DNA of 64,000 nt from Yponomeuta sedellus (Eukaryota; Arthropoda; Insecta; Lepidoptera; Yponomeutidae): the NCBI GenBank assembly GCA_934045075.1, contig OW203726.1:13490037-13554036 (forward strand), read 5' to 3'. The translations under genes were made by a program, and so were the position numbers. Under the pieces are notes generated by a model that did not search any database, was not told the DNA's origin, and saw only the letters and a program-made list of their open reading frames with translations. Shown piece after piece: positions 23,262-64,000 of this stretch (its first letter is position 1; every line of letters begins with the position of its first letter).

Positions 23262-23602
23262 CTACTTATTTTTTTTTTATTTTTTTTTTATTTATTTGAC
23301 ATATACAATAAGAACTTACAGCTAAACCAAAACGCTCTTAATGTTACTTAAATATTCCACACAAAAATTAAGTACATAAATGTAATCTTAAATTATCTAC
23401 AATATATGACATAGAGTCAACAAAAATATCAACATGTTGGACATCGCTTAGAAACTTATTGAGCAGGGCAAGGGCCCTAGCCGTGGGCGCGTTGCTGGCG
23501 CGGCGCGTGCGCTGCGAGAGCTGCGCGAACAGCAGGTGCCGGCGCCGACCGCAGCGCAAGTAATTATCCGGGATGAATAGTCTGATGCTGCCCAGTATAC
23601 CA
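23262..23602 (-). mobile_element. 5'-truncated LINE: RT C-terminus, 3' UTR and poly(A)
   Basis: On the minus strand 23600-23368 encodes a non-LTR reverse-transcriptase C-terminus: IRLFIPDNYLRCGRRRHLL, then RTRRASNAPTARALALLNKF and a stop. About 100 bases of 3' UTR and a T-rich run on the + strand (poly A of the element) follow at 23262-23300. The coding part is GC-rich, unlike its surroundings, so the insertion looks fairly recent. Confidence 0.75.
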
Positions 23603-23620
23603 GGATTATAGATGCTTATA

Positions 23621-23688
23621 AAGTAATACCTATATAAATATACCTATTTATTATGTATTAAATAGATATATTTATATAGGTGTTACTT
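23621..23688. repeat. Imperfect A/T-rich inverted repeat
   Basis: aagtaatacctatataaata pairs with tatttatataggtgttactt around a ttatgta centre. It adjoins the 5' end of the truncated LINE at 23262-23602. Confidence 0.7.
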
Positions 23689-23960
23689 TATTGTGTATTT
23701 ATGTATATGTGTACATAAATACACAATTGTAGATAAAGCTACGCACAATAATTGTATAGGATTAAAAACTTGTTATTCCAAGATTTTTTGTTATATTTGA
23801 ATATTAAAACGAACCAAAAATTAGTTCTTTTTATTTTTATTTACAAGTTGAACAAATGTGTGAACCGGCTGCGGTTTGGGGTGGACCAAAATTAGGATAA
23901 TATATTAAAGAGAAGGTTAACAGATAAAGTATTTTCTAATGTTAACACGAGCACTAGACA

Positions 23961-24116
23961 TAATAAAAACTGTTTTTATACGGATTTTACTCGTTTATTT
24001 CACGTTTTTAAATTTTCCGACGTTTCGGCACTTTTCAAGTGCCGTGATCTGCGAAGTGTAAAAATTGTAAAAATGTAAAATAAAAGAGTAAAATCCGTAT
24101 AAAACAGTTTTTATTA
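23961..24116. mobile_element. MITE with 30-bp inverted ends
   Basis: TAATAAAAACTGTTTTTATA, CGGATTTTACTC and the reverse complement at 24086-24116 enclose ccgacgtttcggcacttttc and aagtgccgtgatc. Confidence 0.75.
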
Positions 24117-24279
24117 GGTTAACATATGACAACAATCCACAAAGTAGAGAGATACTCCAACAACAGCATCCCAGTTTGTTATTGATTAGATCATATACCC
24201 CCCTTGCTTATTACGTTTGCAGAGAACCTAGAATACTCGCAAAGTTATAACACGAAAAAATTACATTTAAAATTTTTTG

Positions 24280-24785
24280 GGGTTTCTTAGTAAATAAGGG
24301 ACGCTTATAATTTCGACCGACCGTCCGTCCGTTGGTATACATATACATTACCTTCGCCCATTAAAATTGTATTTAAAAAAACATAGTGTGGGAGGTACAC
24401 TATGTTTACACTGATTTACACAGATCTTTTTTTTTTAAAATTTTATTTCAATATTGTATGTATATGAAAACCTTATTTTCATTTAAGGGATACGTTTGCG
24501 AAAGATATAAAGCGTAATTTTTGTTAGAGTAGGCCGTCCCTCCCCCTTATCCGGCTAAACAGTGGTTTGTGAAATGTTAAAAAAAATTAGAATCCATGTA
24601 ATTAACACTAAAGAAAAACTATAGGCTTTACAAGTTAACGTGTAAGAAAAAGGCAGCCAACTATTTTATGGAAAACTTCCTCCAAATTCCATTGAAAGAT
24701 ACTTTTATGAAGTTGTTAGTTTTGTAAACAGGCCTCCTTCTAGGGAACTCTACGCTCCGCGTGCACCCAGTTTTCGGTTTTTTTT
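24280..24785. repeat. Unclassified dispersed repeat (E)
   Basis: The left block gacgcttataatttcgaccg, accgtccgtccgttgg and the right block cttctagggaactctacgct, ccgcgtgc recur as pairs. Other pieces: 13779-13905, 30302-30440, 31026-31100 and 36376-37215 (the last interrupted by a SINE). No protein and no clear ends were found. Confidence 0.5.
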
Positions 24786-24789
24786 TATT

Positions 24790-26890
24790 TTTTCATTCCG
24801 TATATTAATTTGTTATGAAACAATTTTAAATTCAGAAATGCCGCATCTCCCAATAGAATATTTAACGCGCTAGCTGCTCGAAGCACTTGATTTGATTGAT
24901 TTAAAATTTCGATAAAATATTCCTCTCAGTGGAATCCCTCAATCCTATGAAAACGAGTCCTTCGAGATTGGAAAGGGCGGGCGAAATTGAAGGATTAAAC
25001 ATTTAGTCTGTGTCAATATGATAAGAGAGCAGCGAAAAGCAACTTCGATGTTCAATGTTAATATAAAATGGTAACAAAAGACAATGTTCCTACAAAGTCC
25101 ATCTCTTCTATGCATTATTCTATTTAATTGCTGTAAGATGAGACTGCAAAGATAGAGCTCGTGACTGAAACGAGGACTGAATTAAAGAAGGCCAAGCTTA
25201 ATATATTCATTAAAATCTCTGTTTCACTCGATGTGCCGTATCTATTCTTTTGTAAAGTAACGTAGCGAAAGTTACTTCAACAGATACTGCAGCATCCACA
25301 TACATAATCACTGCAAATTGATTAAAGTTTTATATCTATGTATTTTAAAACCACAACATGTTGAAATTGGAACACCACTAATTAGGTCACTTGTACATTT
25401 CTGTCCGGATAATCCGTTAGCGTTGGAACTTTTAGCAAGTGTCTAGCTTTTAGATATACTATGAGCACTTTAGGTCTGTGAGAAACAGGAATTCTATTGC
25501 CATTGAAAAAGCGTATAAATAAATAAATAAATTTGAAACGAGAAAGTACTGACCTTAAACTAGGATACTCGTAAAGGACATCAAAATCATGAAAATACGC
25601 TCGGAATGTGGCTAATAGTATAAAACAAGAACTGCGGCATCCAGTGGGAATCAAACCCAAGACCTCTGTTTTGGTAGTCAACTAGGAACTTACTATATAT
25701 ATTAAGATTGTTAACAGTTTGTAATAATAATACAATTCCCCAAAGAAAGCAAAGTGTGAGCACACGGGGGCAGGCTTTATCAACGAGGGTCATAAATTCT
25801 CACTCAGAGGAATGCTCGCGCACGCCACCGTCTGGGGATTTAGGCGAATACCGTGGGATCAGGATATTTTAACAGACTGTGATTCACACCACAGATTTTT
25901 ATCTATAAATTAGAAAAGCTTCGATGGAAATGAGAACTTTCGATTTCAGTCTTGCGTTACATAATATAAACGTTTACCTATATCTAGCATAAGTCTAAGT
26001 CTCTATCACGTAACTTAATGATCTTATTTTGTTTCCCACATCCTATCTACAGTTGTTATGGTTTACTATTCCCAAACTGATAAACTAAAATATGTAAACA
26101 AACCTGTATTTAAGACTGCTCCTTTGGCAGCTAGAGACATTATTCTTGCAACAGTTGAGACTCTACTTATCTCTACCTCCAAACCTCGCGGTTCTTTATT
26201 ATTGTACCACTCTATCGCATAATTCTTTTAAACTAAACAAAAAAGTGATTAAACAAGTAAAGTTATATTCAATAAATCAGTACTATTCGCTACCTCGTAA
26301 CACTTGTGTAATTTCACTTAATCTAATGACAAATCGGAGATGTACTCTAAATTATCAACATTTGAGTTCATAAGTGGTCATAACGAGCAATCAAAGGAGT
26401 ATCACACTGTAAAATAGAGAGGCATAAGAACCCTAGTAATATGAAATGATTATATTATGTTATTTGACATATTGTTAGGTAGGCAATAGTAGGTAGGTAT
26501 AGTATTACTGATAAATAATATATTTTCAGACATTTATTACTAATTTTGGTATTGTGTGGAGACCTCAAAGAAGGACTCCACAACAACGTAACGTAATACA
26601 TAATTAGACATAATGTAAACTTATAAAAGCGGCCTATAGCCATATAATAATAATGAAGAATTGCGCCCCGAGTCAGGATCCGGCCGCCAACAAAGGGCAC
26701 AGGGAAACATTGCGAAACAACTTTTTCGTAAGAAAGAAAACCAACGAGCAAACTAAAACTTTTCTTATCAGAATACCGAATGTTCTTAAACTGTATTCTC
26801 AAAAACTACTCAAGTACAGTGGCTCCGGACGGAGTTCCGATTTTTCTTTCTAATCCACTGGCCCGCTGCTTTATGTATGAAACAATGTTT
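24790..26890. other. No gene supported; upstream of the Beat start exon
   Basis: AT-rich with only a tRNA-like remnant at 25630-25690. Open frames of 75-115 codons have no recognisable domain. Confidence 0.4.
25630..25690 (-). mobile_element. tRNA-like SINE remnant
   Basis: gggaatcaaacccaagacct with a Pol III B-box-like order on the minus strand. Too short to assign to a family. Confidence 0.35.
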
Positions 26891-26899
26891 CTTTTTCAG

Positions 26900-27063
26900 G
26901 TAAACGTGAGACGGACATTGGATGATGTGTGTTGCGGCTAGTGGGTGTTCGCGAACTAGTCGCTCCTGAACAGTGAACCCTGACGTGATGAGTGAAAGTT
27001 AAGACAGTGCGGGGCACCGGGGGATGGTAGGAGTACTGGCGGAATCGCGGCTGTCGCGGGAGC
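26900..27063 (+). other. Probable 5' UTR of the Beat gene, with upstream short ORFs
   Basis: A pyrimidine tract followed by CAG at 26897-26899 looks like a splice acceptor, so this stretch would be the non-coding part of the exon that holds the start codon. It is GC-richer than its surroundings and carries several ATGs upstream of 27064; one opens about 15 codons and then stops, and an in-frame TAG at 27028 closes the main frame. The same CAG is followed by GTAAAC, so it could also be read as a donor. The distal exon and promoter were not found. Confidence 0.45.
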
Positions 27064-57138
<30,075 letters not shown>

Positions 57139-58281
57139 TTTCGCTGTAAAACTGCTGTTTACTTTTAACGCAGCCTATTAGAACTGTAACCTTGTAAATA
57201 AGTTTTTAGTTTCTACCACGGTTATGGAACATATCCCGTACAAAAAATATTAATTTTAACAACAGATACTAAAATACAAAATATTTTTTTTACGTAATAA
57301 TACATTTCGGATGGACTATAACGTGGTCTTAACACTTTTCTTAAAGTGGTATCTGCCACAATTTTTGCGGCCACATGTTTTTTGTGTATGAATGGTACGA
57401 CTATAACATTGGACACATAAATAACTTGTGCGTTAAAGAGTATTTTCGAAACTTCAACATGATGATTGGATAGTTCATGATGGTTGTAATAGTACGTAGG
57501 TATGTCCCGTAGAAGTTTTCCCTAATTAAAGTTATTATTTTATGTTTAAATAATTGCAAGGGCAGTTTTTTTAACCTCAATTTTAATTTTTCTAATTAAA
57601 TTTTAATATTTTTCCTAGAATAGGTCAAAACGGCCAAACTATGTTAGGTTAAAACTAAATTAAGTAGAAAAATGGTGTTAACAAATTCACACAAGTATTT
57701 ACTTTATAAAATGTGATAATTATAGGTACAATTCAAATGATTTCGGTGAGAAATTGTTAAATACTATTTCTATCAAAAATATTTAATAAATTCCAGGTGT
57801 TTATGGTGTTACAGCGAATTTAAGAATATAGTATGTAGAGAGACTGAACATTTTTATATTCATATTTTCATGATTTAATAAGTTGTGGTGAGTTTTATTT
57901 ATTAATAAGGACAAAATGAGGATGAAAATTATCAAAAAATGTAAAATAATATCTAGTAATACTGTTGTGGTCAACGTTCAAACAATCACAAGCATGCTCA
58001 TAATGTCACTTGATCTGAAGTACCTATCATTGTTATTACCGGACAGTTCCAATAATTTGTTACCTCGAGGCCCAAACTCATCTCGAAGTCGAGATCCAAA
58101 GGTTCATAATAAAGAAGGTCAGCACTGGTCCCTTCAATTTATAAATATGAATCCTATTGTTCTGCCTTTGAGAGATCGAGTTACGTATATAATAATATTG
58201 TTTTGAAAGAATGGTAAACCCCTTGTAAATAATAGAGACTACTTATAATGTTAATGTAAGTTATGAAATGATACAAATAAA
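57139..58281 (+). other. Region after the Beat stop codon: likely 3' UTR, end uncertain
   Basis: This is AT-rich and non-coding. AATAAA-like hexamers occur near 57787 and at 58276-58281, the latter followed by a GT-rich stretch, so a long 3' UTR ending near 58300 is possible. The 96-residue open frame at 57916-58206 has no recognisable motif and I do not call it a gene. Confidence 0.3.
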
Positions 58282-58559
58282 TTATGTTGAAGATAAGTTC
58301 ATTGTCTTTTCCTACTTTTATGAAAAGTGTAAAAGATTACTATTATTATTGTTTCTATACTTTATAGTTACTTATGCTTGAAATACACCATCCTACTTTA
58401 AGTTTATTAACTAACCTCTAATAAAATACAAAAAATAATAATACGACCAACCTGACGCAGCCTCATTTTAGGGAATATAATTCGTGTTATTTGCATTTTC
58501 GTATCCATTGGATAAAGAGAAACCAAACAACTACATCTTCTCTTCCTGTTCCAAATCTT

Positions 58560-58703
58560 CTTTCTTCTCCAATGCGCTGGTCCATACAAAGCTTATATGG
58601 AAAAGATCACTTTTAGTAATAAGGACGCCGCTTGTACTCTTAGGTTAAGAAATATCTGTTTAATTTCCATTGTTAACTATAAAATTTTCTTTATCTATCT
58701 AAA
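58560..58703 (+). mobile_element. LINE 3' tail, same type as 14070
   Basis: tctccaatgcgctggtccat, gaaaagatcacttttagtaa, aaggacgccgcttgtactct, ending tctttatctatct. Confidence 0.6.
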
Positions 58704-58709
58704 CAACAC

Positions 58710-61700
58710 ATTTCCAATAGAGTATAATATAAGTACTAGGTCAAACTCTGTACTACTGGCCATTACCGATACGGTTTCAGTGGGTCGGAATTTATAGGAG
58801 AGGGCTGCCCGCGGTATGCGTACATTATGTAGTTAAAATTTGTTGTGAAATCGTTGAACGCCAAATTATTGCTAGAGTTTGCTATTTGTCTGTGAACATT
58901 TGTTATCATTGTAAACGCTGAACAGTATCTAAACATTAATTTTTAGTTTTAACCGAAGCACTAATTTCACGTAGAAAGGTAAGGACGACATTATGCCATC
59001 CTATTGATAGATAGAATACAGACGAGTAAAAGAACACTTTAATGCACACCGATATGTATGAAGGTTTAGGTATATATCCATATATGATTTTACACCGTAT
59101 TAAAATATAAATACTGATTCAATAAAACCCGACTCATACCTATCACCTATCATCAAAGTTATGATCGTGCAATATAGGCTAAGGAATTTTTCGAATATCT
59201 TACTGATTGCCAAATCTTAGCTCGCAATTGAAAGCAATAAATATATTACAAACGTTTACCGCTACCCGCGGTGGTAGCGGTAAACGTTTATCCTCGGGTC
59301 AGCTTCCAACAAAGTGAACAATTTATTTTCCATTATTTGCCATTGTTGGCGGCCGGCGCCACTGCGGCAAGGCAAAACCAATAACAATCTGTTACGTTTT
59401 ACAGTCGAAGGCCTCTCGCCGCCTCCGCCGCTCGCCACCATTGTCTACGTCTATTCGTTAGCCGTCTCGCCTCGCGAGCACCCCGCCCACCCCACCAGCA
59501 CAGCTCCTCCTGAAACCGTTGATTGCAAAAAATTCATTAGAGTCGAGTCATCATTACGCGCCACACCGCCGCCAGCCGCTGCCTAACAATTTCAGCTCCA
59601 AATCAATTGGAAACTTTTACAATTTCACGACGACTCGAGGATCCCTCCAACTTATAAGTTTATTTCAATGGCTTAAAACATGAATAGGCCGAAGGGTACT
59701 CAAAAACTTTGAGTATAAAATCTGGAGAACCTACTAAATGCACGGATTGTTAACTTTCTGACCGGGTGATGAAATATTTTTTCATTTATGCATTGTTATT
59801 ATTCTATTATCTAGGTATTACAAGTTTTTATTGATAGTTAACGAGTGACGAGGTGGTCGAGAAGCCACGTATAATTTTACTTTTAAGTGTCATCAAATCA
59901 CAAATATTTAGTTTATAAGTTCACCAAAGTCCTAAACGTGGTATAAAGTTATTGTAAGTAATATAGGACATTAAAAGTAAATATATTAAATGAAACTGAC
60001 GCGATTACTTTAGCTAAACAACCAAAGTTGCATTGTGTCTTCGGAGGGTTAACTGGCGTGTGCTCTACGGTCTAATGGATCGTGTGTTGTTCATTTGTAA
60101 AACCAGATTCAGTAACCATTATTCACATGAAGTCCTTTGTTAAATAATTAGGGCGTCATAGGTAATGCAGACTACCGTAAAGAGAAAGTTAGCAAAAGCG
60201 ATTCAGCATTTTCTTTTACGGTAAAATGGAAGAACTTGATAATCCTCATAAAATTGACATGCAAATCTTAGCGTAGGTCGTGAAATATAAAGTGCTTTTT
60301 TCACAAAATCCTGCCAAGGTAAACTAATCCACGAGCCACAAAGCCTGAGAATCGTTCTACTTTTGTTAAGAACGAAAAATATATATTTACGAAGCGAAGT
60401 CATGCCATACACTACAGTCGTATTATCAGGCAGCAATTAAAATTGTTAGTTTACTGGTATGCTACGAGTTTTCGCATATTTTATTATAAAAACCAACAAC
60501 TAAGCGAGTGGAACGGACAAACACAATGTTGTTTTTCTGTCAATGCACGACGTATTTCATTTTTACGTGAGCCGCGATATAAGCACGAGCGGGCTCATGT
60601 GAGACTTAAGCTACAACCACACTGACCCTACATATGCGACTTACACGCTTGAATTTGTATGATTATAATCACACATCCTACGCCTCTTATGCGATGCATC
60701 TAACGCGACGTCTGCCTGAATCGCCTGATCGACGTGATTGGCTTTGCAAGATGGGCGGATGTCCGACCCGTAAGACAAGTGTGGTTCTAGATCTTACACT
60801 GATGGCGCATCAGATACGAATACCAATTGTCTATTTGTTCAAAACTGAAATGAAAACTACTCAATGGTTTGGTTAGGCGGTGTGATTTAATTTATATTAT
60901 AAAGTGATTGATTAAAGAGATTGATTAAATATTGTGACTCCTCTTCTTATGCCCGTGCAGCATAATCATTTAAAGCGACTACCTCAATCAGATTCTCTCA
61001 GAATCCGACATCATATTGGCAGAGGGTATTCAGAATACTAGTGCACCTCGAAACGTAAAAATATCGTCTGGTGCAAAACACGCGTCACGTACGTCAGACA
61101 AGTGTGCATACACCTTAGGACGTCGCATTGCGTGCTTAGCGTATGTAGGATCAGTGTGCTTCTACCTTTACGATATGCTATTCAAGTCGTTTGTATGACG
61201 TTCCACGTCAGATATATTGGGCGGACTTTGCCGCGGTACGCTACGGCCACTATTAGTTCTTGAAATGTTATTATTTGTATTTTCTTTTTTAAGGTTCCTT
61301 ACCTGAAGAATGCAACCTCCTTAAAGCCTACGACGCTTTTCTGTCTGACCTATAAAGGGCTTCATCTCTTGTACCGTAATGGGTAGGTAGCCAGTTGGTA
61401 TTTTCTGCAGATTGCTTAGTAAGTAATTAAATAATCGAAAAATAAAACAAACACCGGGGCTATCCATTTAAGATATGTGATTTTATAAACGTATAATGTT
61501 TTCGTTTTATTTACTTTAAATAGGTACAGGTCATACTTGATGTGATTATTTTGCAGTCCTGTAGCACAGAGGAAAAAGTTTAATAAAAAATAATGGTGTG
61601 GTCCGGTCCGGAACTGAATGACAATTTTTTTTTTCTTAATGCGTGACACAAACGGGAGTCACGTAAATGACATATCGGCTACTTGGTAACCGATGTTAAA

Positions 61701-62035
61701 TAACCCGTTCGCGCATATAATTTGCTGTTTGTACGACGATATTAAAAGGGGAAGAGCAAGCATAGATATCGATGTAATTGGTTGCAGTTTATCACGTTTT
61801 AAGACCCAACTCTTCAATTATCTCTAAGTAGTAACAATCGAACTTGAGTTTTAAGTTGTAAGTTTTTCTTTTTTTATTACCCTTCATGATATAGTTTTAC
61901 GATTAGATTACATTAAGTTTTGTAAGTTGAAACACCACAATCATCGCATGCTGTCGACAGTCGAACTTGGCGAGTCTACTAGACATAAGTTTTAAGTTAA
62001 TTATTTGGTATTTGTTGCCTTGCTGTTTTGTGTCG
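58710..62035. other. Downstream of the Beat gene, no gene supported
   Basis: The 17-bp-arm hairpin lies at 59250-59289. The Pro-rich 90-codon frame at 59314-59586 has no family match by eye. 60600-61180 contains blocks repeated in inverted order (cacactgaccctacatatgc and gcgtatgtaggatcagtgtg), probably an old foldback element. Confidence 0.35.
59250..59289. repeat. Perfect hairpin, 17-bp arms, 6-nt loop
   Basis: Arm AAACGTTTACCGCTACC at 59250-59266, loop CGCGGT, and exact reverse complement at 59273-59289. GC-richer than its surroundings. Confidence 0.9.
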
Positions 62036-62049
62036 CTAATAAATAAAAT

Positions 62050-62406
62050 CGCTCGTAGCCCCGGCTGCCTGAGTGATCTGAAACGATCACGAAGGTTAAG
62101 CAACACAGGGCGTGTTCAGTGCATGGATGGGTAAACCCTCTATGACTAACGCTAGTTGCATTTTTTCGAGTGGTTCCATGCTTTGCAAGGCACTTAAGCA
62201 GTTGGTGCCGGCTGCCGTCGATAGTTGGCAGTCGTTAAGCCAAGTCAGAGGCCTTAGGGCTGAAAACTTCTGACAATAAAACCAGCCACTAGTCTTGCAA
62301 GCCTCCACCAATCCGCACTCGGCCCCCGTGGTGGAGTATGGCCTATACCTTCCTCAGGGAAGATACTCGTGCCCCTCGGTAGGGACATAATGGGTTGATG
62401 ATGATG
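62050..62406 (+). mobile_element. 5S rRNA-derived SINE, subfamily II, full length with target duplication
   Basis: Flanked by AATAAATAAAAT at 62038-62049 and 62407-62418. The head is the clearest 5S match in the window: GATCACGAAGGTTAAGCAAC, ACAGGGCGTGTTCAGTGCAT and GGATGGGTAAACC, colinear with insect 5S rRNA boxes A and C. The tail differs from subfamily I: CCTCGGTAGGGACATAATGG, then GTTGATGATGATG. Confidence 0.92.
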
Positions 62407-62419
62407 AATAAATAAAATA

Positions 62420-64000
62420 AATAAATAACCAAATATGTGGTGGTACGGAATACTCTATGCGTAGGTAAGTCTGACTCGGAGCTCACCGGGTTTTTCGTAT
62501 ATATTATCCGTACTTAGTTACATAAACCTAACGTATCTGCGGATTGTCGGTAATAATGAGCAAAATTATTCACAAAGTAATTTTATCTACGCACGTATTT
62601 GAAAAGTATTCCGACCTCTCTAAGCCATAATAATCTACTTAATTGTCGAAACTCATACATACCGCGGGAGGGTCGTAGGTACTTATACCGGGGTTTTTGA
62701 GTAATTACGTCCTGAAAATGTCAACCCACGTCAATCAGTTACGTAGAAACCTGAGTAAGACCGCTGTTAAATCAAAAGCTGGTTCTGAGTATATTATAAT
62801 AAAATGTGTAACAACATTGAAACAGAAAAAGTAATTGGTTGTCTTCGTAACAGGAAGCGGCGTACCGGTTAAGAGTTTACCTTACTTTCCTCTTCTATTA
62901 AAAAACAATACGAATATATTTTGTACAATTTACACCAGCTCAGCAATCAACGAAAAAATACTTTGAAGGTAAAATTGTCTTTATAGAAAACAAAAATTAA
63001 ATAAGGAACTGAAACTCAAAAACCTTAAAAACTCAATTTGAGAAAAGACATCCAGCACAGCCTACTTCAAGTCGTTAACCTGCAAATTTCCAGCGAAAGC
63101 GTTAGCTGTTGATTTGTAAAAGCTTTGGCCGCTGATTTTCGCCAAAAGCTTTAGCGTTAAGTGAGATAACATTTTTAAGCAAAAAATAGTACAGTCGCTG
63201 CTTATTTATAACAGTTTCATTTTGGCACTTATTTTGTTTTCCAGTGGCGCCTGAAACAAACAAAGATTGAATGATAAAGTTTTTTGTGTAAATTTTTATT
63301 AATGTTCTAGCCACACCTTGCCGACCGAAGGGTCGTGGTCGGCGGCGATGCGATGTTACGATGAAAAACTTTTTGTTGCGATCCATCAAAACGAGGATTT
63401 ATGTGTGTTATAAATTCATTTTGACATCTATTAGGTACACAGTTAGCGCTTTATCTCTCTAACTTCGTCGAACCTAATTAAATACAATACATTACATAAA
63501 CTCATTCCTATATCACGGAGGGGTAGGTAGAATCCAGGATTTGCCTCTAATACCGACTTACACTTCCTGACAGACCTCTTTCGCTTCATCAACATTAATT
63601 AGTCGTTACATGCACGCACGACATATATCAAGCTAATGTGGGTGGCAGCACCGTCAAGGGACGCCCCAGGCGGGCATACCCGGACCTATAGGGGATGTAT
63701 TAGCAAAGGGCAAGATAAAAAATACCTAATTGTGACTAAAACACTATCACCATTCAGATTTGAAGGGCGAGCAAAATTCAGTACAAAAGTTGGCGTTCAG
63801 CCCTCACGGACGTCCGCAAACCCGTTTATACAAAAGCTAATGTAATCTTTGGATTCCAAGAGGCATGTCGAGTGGTGGACCTTATACACAATGGAAGGAG
63901 ACAATAACTGTGTACAAGTTGGTAAATTGGATTCGCGCCCTGGGGACACGCGGCGGCGACAGCTGGCGGGAGGCGGGCGAAGGCCGAGCGACATACAAGA
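62420..64000. other. No gene supported; right end of window
   Basis: Repeat F at 63500-63640. The last 100 bases turn GC-rich (acacgcggcggcgacagctg) and may be the edge of a feature outside the window. Confidence 0.3.
63500..63640. repeat. Dispersed repeat F
   Basis: cacggaggggtaggtagaat and acagacctctttcgcttcat caacatt. Relatives: 2345-2400, 4367-4440, 8950-8998, 36040-36125, 42890-43010 and 53725-53790. Typical lepidopteran 'acgcctgtatcccc...gggtaggcag' interspersed repeat; class unknown. Confidence 0.5.

Noticed and set aside
59314..59586. Pro-rich 90-codon frame
   Set aside because: Composition reflects a local GC-rich stretch; no signal, domain or splice partner supports it.
62060..62140. 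5S rRNA gene
   Set aside because: Only the internal part matches 5S rRNA and it continues into a SINE body with a target duplication.

Overview
This is an AT-rich, repeat-dense stretch of insect nuclear DNA, almost certainly lepidopteran. The evidence is long introns with GT..AG borders and many short repeats of moth and butterfly type: the 'GTTTCCTCACGATGTTTTCC' SINE body, 'GGTTGTCTGGAAGAGAT' and 'CTCGCCTTTGTACATG' LINE tails, and 'tccagcagtgga' tails. There are no operons, CRISPR arrays or bacterial features. Nearly all short open frames are noise or transposon debris.

The one host gene I can build with confidence is a Beat (Beaten path) family immunoglobulin protein on the + strand. It has six coding exons: 27064-27136, 42292-42500, 51834-51969, 55388-55521, 56218-56635 and 57071-57138. 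All phases match and together they give 345 residues. The product has a signal peptide, Ig domain 1 split over exons 2 and 3, Ig domain 2 split over exons 4 and 5 with a long acidic/Thr-rich insert, and a short hydrophobic C-terminal tail that looks like a GPI-anchor signal. Introns are about 15.2, 9.3, 3.4, 0.7 and 0.4 kb. The first 27 kb is either upstream sequence or non-coding 5' introns; I could not place a distal promoter or 5' exon.

The rest is mobile DNA. (1) A 5S rRNA-derived SINE family in two subfamilies (2536, 4029, 28065, 48258, 50133, 62050 and fragments), several copies with clear target-site duplications. (2) tRNA-derived SINEs with at least three different tRNA-like heads (3532, 36406, 55016; 14683, 31955; 8004, 44475). 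(3) A tRNA-Ile-like foldback element (7101-7704, 28634-28832, 30455-30692). (4) Foldback MITEs (5524, 11084, 11203, 11344, 23961, 41619, 44125). (5) LINE 3' ends and LINE ORF remnants (21200, 23262, 31433, 43183). (6) A broken hAT-superfamily transposase gene of the ZMYM1/DUF4371 type, minus strand, 15463-17861, with a possible first exon near 18264-18291. (7) Long simple repeats: a 1.4-kb TTCA array (34098-35504) and two AT arrays (15321-15449, 40803-40915).

The most unusual items are the tRNA-bearing foldback family and its rearranged copy at 7101-7704, the 5S-derived SINE family, the 27-bp snap-back duplication inside the hAT gene, and a stop codon built into the last splice donor of the Beat gene, which could switch between a tailed and a soluble product.
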